Assembly: GCA_016763335.1 (NCBI GenBank)
Contig: JAESUD010000065.1
Location: forward strand, 1 to 5,434
DNA length: 5,434 nucleotides
Direction: 5' to 3'
From: Emcibacteraceae bacterium
GTDB taxonomy: Bacteria > Pseudomonadota > Alphaproteobacteria > Sphingomonadales > Emcibacteraceae
The notes beneath the pieces are model-generated. The model was given only the letters and a program-made list of their open reading frames with translations, had not been told where the DNA came from and did no database searches. Shown piece after piece: positions 1 through 4,266 of this stretch. A program made the translations under genes and the position numbers. The stretch's first letter is position 1. Every line of letters starts with the position of its first letter.

Positions 1-27
1 CAATATTCTTTAAAGTGTGAGAAAATG

Positions 28-80
28 TTGAAATGACTAAAGTATTTAAAGCATAGTATTTAAAGGATTGAAATGACTAA
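28..80 (+). repeat. Short direct repeats around the amine oxidase start
   Basis: Two overlapping pairs of direct repeats precede and span the first gene's start. The 13-mer TTGAAATGACTAA occurs at 28-40 and again at 68-80. The 11-mer AGTATTTAAAG occurs at 41-51 and 55-65. The second 13-mer contains the chosen start codon (73-75), and the first contains an identical ATGACTAA context that opens a seven-codon frame (33-56, Met-Thr-Lys-Val-Phe-Lys-Ala, stop TAG). The pattern suggests a small local duplication of a translation-start region. Whether the short frame is translated as a leader or is only a remnant cannot be told from sequence. Confidence 0.5.
62..67 (+). promoter_or_regulatory. Ribosome binding site of the amine oxidase gene
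   Basis: AAAGGA lies five bases before the ATG at 73. This favours 73 over the in-frame ATG at 124 (codon 18), which would begin right at the twin-arginine-like motif but has no clear purine-rich site at normal spacing. Confidence 0.55.
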
Positions 81-1707
81 GACTGATAATTCATCGCAAG
101 AAAATGACTCACAATCTGCGGGAATGACAAAACGAACTTTTCTACAATCTGTCGGCATGATCGGCGGCACGGCTGCCGTAATGACTGCAATGCAAGGATG
201 GGATATCGGCTTTGCTTCTGAAATGGACAGACCACCTGAATTGTCAACGGATGGTAAAGGTAAAAAAGTCATCATTCTTGGTGCCGGCCTTGCCGGGATG
301 GTTCTAGCCTTTGAAATGGGTAAAAAGGGTTATAAAACTAAAATTATTGAAGCTATGCACTATGCTGGCGGACGCTGTGTATCAGCCCGCAAAGGATCAA
401 TTATTGAAGAAATCGGCAGCGAAAAACAAGTCTGCGACTTTAAAGATGGCAACTATGTCAATTACGGTCCGTGGCGTATCCCTGCTGAACATAAATCAAC
501 TATTTATTATTGCCGCACCCTTGGTGTTCCCCTTGAAGTGATGGTCAATAAATCTGGCAAAGCATATTATTATTATGAAAATAAAGAAGGACCTTTTAAA
601 GGTCAAAAAATTCGGCAGGGTGAAGCAGATACTGATTTTAAAGGCTACACAACAGAACTTCTTGCCAAAGTCGCCGACCAAGGTGCACTTGACCAAATAA
701 TCAGTCAGGAAGATAAAGAAAAATTACTAGAGCATTTAAACCGCTCAGGTCTTATTGACCGTAAAGGTTTAAATTACCGTGCTAACCGCGCCCGTGGCCA
801 TAAATTATATCCGGGAGCCGCCACTAATTCCGGCGAATTATCAGACCCATATAAAATGACGGATATTTTCAGCATTGGCCAAGCTAGCCGCAATGAAACA
901 GCAGATCATCCGGCAGTAATGTTCCAAGCCGTTGGCGGCATGGATCAGATTGCAATTGGCTTAAGAAAAGCACTGCGCAAGAATACCATACGTTATAATT
1001 CAGAAGTTACCGATATTATACAAGACGATAGCGGTGTTAAAGTTACTTATAAAAGCACAAAAACAGGCAAGGTGAGAACCGAAGAAGCTGATTATGTAAT
1101 TTCAACAGCGCCGCTTGGCGTGATGGCAAATATTAATACAAACCTTAGTGATGAATTTAAAAAAGCATTGAAGTTAACCAGTTCAATCCCAGCCTGTAAA
1201 ATAGGCGTTGAAATGAATAGTCGTTTCTGGGAAAATGATGAAATGATTTATGGTGGCGTCACAAGTACCGATATTAAAGGCCAAAGACTCATGAGCTATC
1301 CTTCAGGTAATCTGTTTGGGTCAGCACATGGTGATACTGGTGTTATCCTTGGCTATTATCCAATTGGCTCTGCCTCTGTTGCTGTAAGTAATATGAGCAT
1401 TCAAGAGCGGATAGAGTTTGCCGTTTCTTCTGGTGAAAAAATCCATCCTGGTAAATACAAAAACCATTTCACTGGTGAAGCCATGTCAGTTGCTTGGCAT
1501 AAAATGAAATTTGCACTGGCAGGTTGGGAAAGTTGGTCAAAACGTGGTCGCTCACGCGGTTTTCCTGTTATGCATAAAGGTGAAAACCGTATATTCATTT
1601 CCGGCAATATCACGTCACCTGCACTGAACGGTTGGATGGCAGGCGCAATTGAAGGTGCATGGGCAACAATGAAAGTAATTGATCAGCGTGTTGCAAAGCA
1701 GGTATAA
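73..1707 (+). CDS. Exported FAD-dependent amine oxidase / L-amino-acid oxidase-like protein
   Basis: This 544-residue flavoprotein is predicted to oxidise an amine or amino acid to the imine. Seen in the sequence: a polar N-terminus, then a twin-arginine-like export signal (Thr-Lys-Arg-Thr-Phe-Leu-Gln, residues 19-25, with Lys-Arg in place of Arg-Arg) and a hydrophobic stretch to about residue 41. The FAD-binding Rossmann motif Gly-Ala-Gly-Leu-Ala-Gly is at 70-75, with the strand-2 acidic residue Glu93 and the Gly-Gly-Arg motif at 99-101. Residues 131-140 (Tyr-Gly-Pro-Trp-Arg-Ile-Pro-Ala-Glu-His) resemble the region of L-amino-acid oxidases that carries the substrate-carboxylate arginine, which would be Arg135 here. 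The C-terminal FAD-contact segment is at 505-535 (Asn-Gly-Trp-Met-Ala-Gly at 519-524). The usual Ala-Gly-Glu of the family is Ser-Gly-Asn here (510-512). The next genes encode a cytochrome c and an exported RidA-like protein, so a dehydrogenase using cytochrome c as acceptor is plausible. Family membership is secure; substrate and acceptor are inferred. Confidence 0.9.
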   Translation: MTKTDNSSQENDSQSAGMTKRTFLQSVGMIGGTAAVMTAMQGWDIGFASEMDRPPELSTDGKGKKVIILGAGLAGMVLAFEMGKKGYKTKIIEAMHYAGGRCVSARKGSIIEEIGSEKQVCDFKDGNYVNYGPWRIPAEHKSTIYYCRTLGVPLEVMVNKSGKAYYYYENKEGPFKGQKIRQGEADTDFKGYTTELLAKVADQGALDQIISQEDKEKLLEHLNRSGLIDRKGLNYRANRARGHKLYPGAATNSGELSDPYKMTDIFSIGQASRNETADHPAVMFQAVGGMDQIAIGLRKALRKNTIRYNSEVTDIIQDDSGVKVTYKSTKTGKVRTEEADYVISTAPLGVMANINTNLSDEFKKALKLTSSIPACKIGVEMNSRFWENDEMIYGGVTSTDIKGQRLMSYPSGNLFGSAHGDTGVILGYYPIGSASVAVSNMSIQERIEFAVSSGEKIHPGKYKNHFTGEAMSVAWHKMKFALAGWESWSKRGRSRGFPVMHKGENRIFISGNITSPALNGWMAGAIEGAWATMKVIDQRVAKQV

Positions 1708-1737
1708 ATACTACTTACATGGGGACATAATATCGTC

Positions 1738-1766
1738 ACATACTTTTAAAATAATCAAAAGTGTGT
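1738..1766 (+). other. Hairpin between the oxidase and cytochrome genes
   Basis: ACATACTTTT (1738-1747) can pair with AAAAGTGTGT (1757-1766) over ten base pairs, including one T-G wobble, around a nine-base AT-rich loop. No T-run follows, so it does not look like an intrinsic terminator. It may be an mRNA stabiliser or processing structure, or chance in AT-rich sequence. Confidence 0.35.
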
Positions 1767-1799
1767 AATGATTACTTAAAAGAAAATAATGGGTTTAAT

Positions 1800-2201
1800 A
1801 TGAAAAATTACGTTAAAATTTTATTAGCCATGGTTGGAATTTCAGCTCTATCCTCGGCGGTTAATGCTCAAGATCACTCTGCGGAAGGTGCCGCAATCTA
1901 CACGGATTTTTGCGAAGCTTGTCATCAAGTGAACGGCGAAGGATATGAAGATGTCTACCCACCGTTAAAGGATAATGTTTTTGTTCTTGGTGATAGAGAA
2001 GAGCTTATTTACCTTCTTCTTGAAGGGCGGGCTGGAATGCCAACATTCATTGGCGATCTTGAAGTGGAAGAATTAACAACTATTGTTAATTATATCCGAA
2101 ATAGTTGGGGCAATGCCGCTGGCGATATTACCCAGGATGAAATGAATACTGCATACGACGAAATTGCCGAAGAAGATGACGGCTTTGGACCGGGCAATTA
2201 G
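1800..2201 (+). CDS. Exported mono-haem cytochrome c
   Basis: This 133-residue secreted class I-type cytochrome c is predicted to act as a periplasmic one-electron carrier. The signal peptide covers residues 1-23 (Lys-rich start, hydrophobic core, probable cut after Val-Asn-Ala before Gln-Asp). The single haem-attachment motif is Cys-Glu-Ala-Cys-His at 38-42. Tyr-Pro-Pro-Leu is at 53-56, and Met80, in the Gly-Met-Pro-Thr-Phe context, is the likely sixth haem ligand. The C-terminus is an acidic, low-hydrophobicity tail (about 109-133, rich in Asp and Glu), which could dock a partner. The ATG at 1800 was preferred to the in-frame GTG at 1761, because the latter would put thirteen polar residues ahead of a normal signal peptide and lies inside a hairpin. 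The ribosome binding site is weak. It sits 92 bases after the flavin amine oxidase gene in the same direction, so it is the natural candidate for that enzyme's electron acceptor. That pairing is inference. Confidence 0.9.
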   Translation: MKNYVKILLAMVGISALSSAVNAQDHSAEGAAIYTDFCEACHQVNGEGYEDVYPPLKDNVFVLGDREELIYLLLEGRAGMPTFIGDLEVEELTTIVNYIRNSWGNAAGDITQDEMNTAYDEIAEEDDGFGPGN

Positions 2202-2210
2202 CTTTTAATA

Positions 2211-2248
2211 ACTTGGCACCGAATTGAGTTCGGAAATCGTTGCCAAAG
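2211..2248 (+). other. Bulged hairpin between cytochrome c and RidA-like genes
   Basis: TTGGCA (2213-2218) pairs with TGCCAA (2241-2246). Directly inside it CCGAA (2219-2223) pairs with TTCGG (2229-2233) around a five-base loop, leaving a seven-base bulge (2234-2240) on the 3' side. AC (2211-2212) can add two more pairs with GT (2248-2249) past one unpaired A. There is no T-tract after it, so a terminator is unlikely. It could be an mRNA processing or stability element that sets different expression of the two genes. Function is unproven. Confidence 0.45.
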
Positions 2249-2297
2249 TAAAATAAACCTGTAAATTAACAATAATCAAATTCCAAGGGAGAAAATA

Positions 2298-2807
2298 ATG
2301 TCTAAACTAATTAAAATTATAGCTGCTGTTGCAATCAGTGGCGCAACTATTTTTGCTGCTTTTTCTGCAAATGCGCAGGACGCGATTAAACGTAATGACG
2401 AAGGTCGTTTCTTTTATTCAACAATCGAAGTACCTGCACATGCAGATGCTCTTTTCGTAAGTGGTAAAGGCCCAGGTGCCGTAAACCCAGACGCACCACG
2501 CGGTGAACAAACATATGGCAACACTGAAACGCAAGCTCGCAGCACTTTTAACAAAATTAAAGATGCTATCGAAAAAGCTGGCTGGAGCATGGGTGATGTT
2601 GTGATGGTTCGTGTATATCTTGTCGCAGATGCTGAAATGGGTAAAATGGACTTTTCCGGCTTTAACAAAGCCTTCGCAGAATTTTTTGGTACTGATGATC
2701 AACCAAACAAGCCGGTTCGTGCCGTTGTTGAAGTTGCTGGTCTAGCTGTACCGGGCTGGAATATCGAAATTGATGTTCGTGCACACAGAATGCCTGCTAG
2801 CGAATAA
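2298..2807 (+). CDS. Exported RidA/YjgF/YER057c/UK114-family imine deaminase-like protein
   Basis: This 169-residue protein joins a signal peptide to a RidA-family domain. RidA enzymes are trimeric and hydrolyse reactive enamines and imines (2-iminoacids) to ketoacids plus ammonia. The signal peptide covers residues 1-26 (hydrophobic core 6-22, Ala-Asn-Ala before Gln-Asp). The RidA domain runs from about 37 to 164. It includes the Thr-x-Gln-Ala-Arg-Ser helix start at 77-82, the segment Val-Val-Met-Val-Arg-Val-Tyr-Leu at 101-108, and the C-terminal Pro-Val-Arg-Ala-Val-Val-Glu-Val block at 139-146. Arg141 matches the catalytic arginine of E. coli RidA (Arg105), and Glu157, in Ile-Glu-Ile, matches its conserved glutamate. 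Both are judged from memory of the family. The start is well supported: AAGGGAG at 2285-2291 lies six bases before the ATG. Most RidA proteins are cytosolic, so export is unusual. Placed after a flavin amine oxidase gene, it probably clears the imine product outside the cytoplasm; that role is inferred. Confidence 0.88.
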   Translation: MSKLIKIIAAVAISGATIFAAFSANAQDAIKRNDEGRFFYSTIEVPAHADALFVSGKGPGAVNPDAPRGEQTYGNTETQARSTFNKIKDAIEKAGWSMGDVVMVRVYLVADAEMGKMDFSGFNKAFAEFFGTDDQPNKPVRAVVEVAGLAVPGWNIEIDVRAHRMPASE

Positions 2808-2836
2808 AGATTTGATTTAAATATCATTTTGCATTT

Positions 2837-2870
2837 AAAAAGGCGCTGAAAATAATCAGCGCCTTTTTTT
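2837..2870. terminator. Bidirectional rho-independent terminator
   Basis: GGCGCTGA (2842-2849) and TCAGCGCC (2856-2863) form a perfect eight-base-pair stem with a six-base loop. Seven T's follow (2864-2870) and five A's precede (2837-2841), so it can stop transcription from either side. It lies between two convergent genes, 29 bases after the RidA-like stop codon and two bases beyond the lipoprotein gene's stop codon. Confidence 0.92.
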
Positions 2871-2872
2871 AT

Positions 2873-4147
2873 TTATTTCATCCACTGAAAAAATTCAACC
2901 GTGTAACCGCCAGGATCACGAATAAGAAATGCCCGGATCGGCGCCGTGCTACTATTATATATTTCATGTTCGATCTTAACATTCTTTGCATTAAGTATCG
3001 CGCCGTACCAATCATCAACCGATTTTGAAACAATGCTAAGCATTACGGCGCTTTGTTTATTCGGTTTATGAAACCCGCCATCGCTTTCTTTAACGACACC
3101 GACAAATGCCGTATCGGTTAGTGCATAAATTTTCACCCATTCATCATCAAATGTTGTTTTAAGCTGAAGGTCTTTACTGTAAAATTGAACGGCATCATCA
3201 AAATCATCCGCGCTATAATAAAGCATGGTAATCTGCTCATCTATTTTTGGAAGGTCCATGGTTCCTTTTAAGCTCCTGTCTGTTTGTCCTTTATCCATCT
3301 GCACCGGAAGCGGGGTACAGTTAAGACCGACATTATTTTCACCCAAGGTATTAAAATCCAGAAATGACGTCGATGCATATGTGGCAATTGTGGGCACGTT
3401 CCCGACATAATTTGTATCCATCACCGCATGCTCGACTGACACCTGAAATACTTCTCCCGGTGATAAGAGTTCTTTGCTAATCGTCACGTCTTTATCAGCA
3501 TAAGTAAGATGCGCGCCGCCGCCAAACGGCACACCACTATGAGATATTTTCTTACCTTGGCAATTTGCGATTACGGCAAATATTAAATCATCGACAAAAC
3601 CGTTTTCATCCGCACCGCCCTCAACAAACGCTGTCCATGAAATTTCAAGATCCAGCTCCGGATCAATAGCCGTCGCCGAGACGACCATTCCATTTTGCGA
3701 TAAAGTAATAATTGGCGAGGCTGGAATGCGGGTTTTTCCGTCATCTTTATCGGAAATAACCACAGGGACATTGAGTGTCTGACCATTGCTCCCAGTATAT
3801 TCAAACATATATTCGCCGTTTGGATAAAGGGCATTTAAATCGGCTTCCGTGTTATAACGCCCACCGTGAGTTTCAAGAACTGAGGAATGGTCGGCAAAAC
3901 TCATCTTATCTATTGCCGCGTTACTTAAAGTTCCATTTGTTACCTGCCCCCCTTCTTTAACAAAAATCTCCGCAAAGAAATGATAATTGATCATTTCCTG
4001 AGCGCCCGTTATATCTTGACGGTAGTTGGCCGTTTTTCCGATCACTAAGAACTGTGTGTCATCACTATTAACGCCATCTTGCGCACACGCCGCCAGGCTT
4101 AGCATCGGGAAAATCAAAAAGGATAAAATCCATTTTTTCAACATCAT
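2873..4147 (-). CDS. Predicted lipoprotein with C-terminal glyoxalase/VOC-like domain
   Basis: This 424-residue protein has a lipoprotein signal: Lys-Lys, a hydrophobic core (6-18) and lipobox Leu-Ala-Ala-Cys, with Cys21 as the lipidated residue. Residues of about 30-290 are beta-rich, with no catalytic motif that I recognise. They carry two cysteines (196, 277) and a segment (143-265) that reads like an immunoglobulin-like sandwich. Residues of about 303-422 look like a vicinal-oxygen-chelate (glyoxalase/bleomycin-resistance) module: Phe-Asp-Asp-Ala-Val-Gln-Phe-Tyr at 316-323, and Arg-Asp-Pro-Gly-Gly-Tyr-Thr-Val-Glu-Phe-Phe at 410-420, with Glu418 at the usual metal-ligand position. The first-strand metal ligand (normally His or Gln) appears to be absent, so the domain may bind a ligand and not catalyse. 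AGGAAG at 4150-4155 fits either adjacent ATG (4147 or 4144); spacing slightly favours 4144. VOC domains anchored to a membrane by lipid are uncommon. No specific function can be assigned. Confidence 0.8.
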   Translation of the reverse strand: MMLKKWILSFLIFPMLSLAACAQDGVNSDDTQFLVIGKTANYRQDITGAQEMINYHFFAEIFVKEGGQVTNGTLSNAAIDKMSFADHSSVLETHGGRYNTEADLNALYPNGEYMFEYTGSNGQTLNVPVVISDKDDGKTRIPASPIITLSQNGMVVSATAIDPELDLEISWTAFVEGGADENGFVDDLIFAVIANCQGKKISHSGVPFGGGAHLTYADKDVTISKELLSPGEVFQVSVEHAVMDTNYVGNVPTIATYASTSFLDFNTLGENNVGLNCTPLPVQMDKGQTDRSLKGTMDLPKIDEQITMLYYSADDFDDAVQFYSKDLQLKTTFDDEWVKIYALTDTAFVGVVKESDGGFHKPNKQSAVMLSIVSKSVDDWYGAILNAKNVKIEHEIYNSSTAPIRAFLIRDPGGYTVEFFQWMK

Positions 4148-4266
4148 TTCTTCCTATTATTTTGTTTTATATTTCTTCCCAAAAACATATAGTAATATAA
4201 TAAAATACCCAAAAGAATTATACGCGTATATGATCACGCGACTTTAAATAACGGACACTTAAATAA
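4148..4266. promoter_or_regulatory. Divergent intergenic region with operator-like palindrome
   Basis: This AT-rich stretch separates the minus-strand lipoprotein gene from the plus-strand rhodanese-fusion gene and must hold both promoters if each is transcribed on its own. TATACGCGTATA (4219-4230) is a perfect 12-bp palindrome. CGCGT (4223-4227) is also repeated inverted as ACGCG (4236-4240) across eight bases that include TATGAT (4229-4234), a possible -10 box for the plus-strand gene. A repressor bound here could block that promoter. No convincing -35 box was found, so the promoter assignment is tentative. Confidence 0.4.

Noticed and set aside
1738..1766. Hairpin after the oxidase gene as an intrinsic terminator
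   Set aside because: The stem is AT-rich and no T-run follows it, and the downstream gene fits functionally with the oxidase, so read-through is more likely.
1761..1799. GTG at 1761 as the start of the cytochrome c gene
   Set aside because: It would add thirteen polar residues before a normal signal peptide and lies in the 3' arm of a hairpin. The ATG at 1800 gives a typical secreted cytochrome.
2414..2702. Two minus-strand open frames within the RidA-like gene
   Set aside because: They are antisense to a clearly conserved RidA domain, overlap each other and have no ribosome site or recognisable motif.
4026..4247. Plus-strand frame overlapping the lipoprotein start and the intergenic region
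   Set aside because: Most of it is antisense to the lipoprotein signal peptide. The rest reads through AT-rich intergenic DNA and shows no family resemblance.
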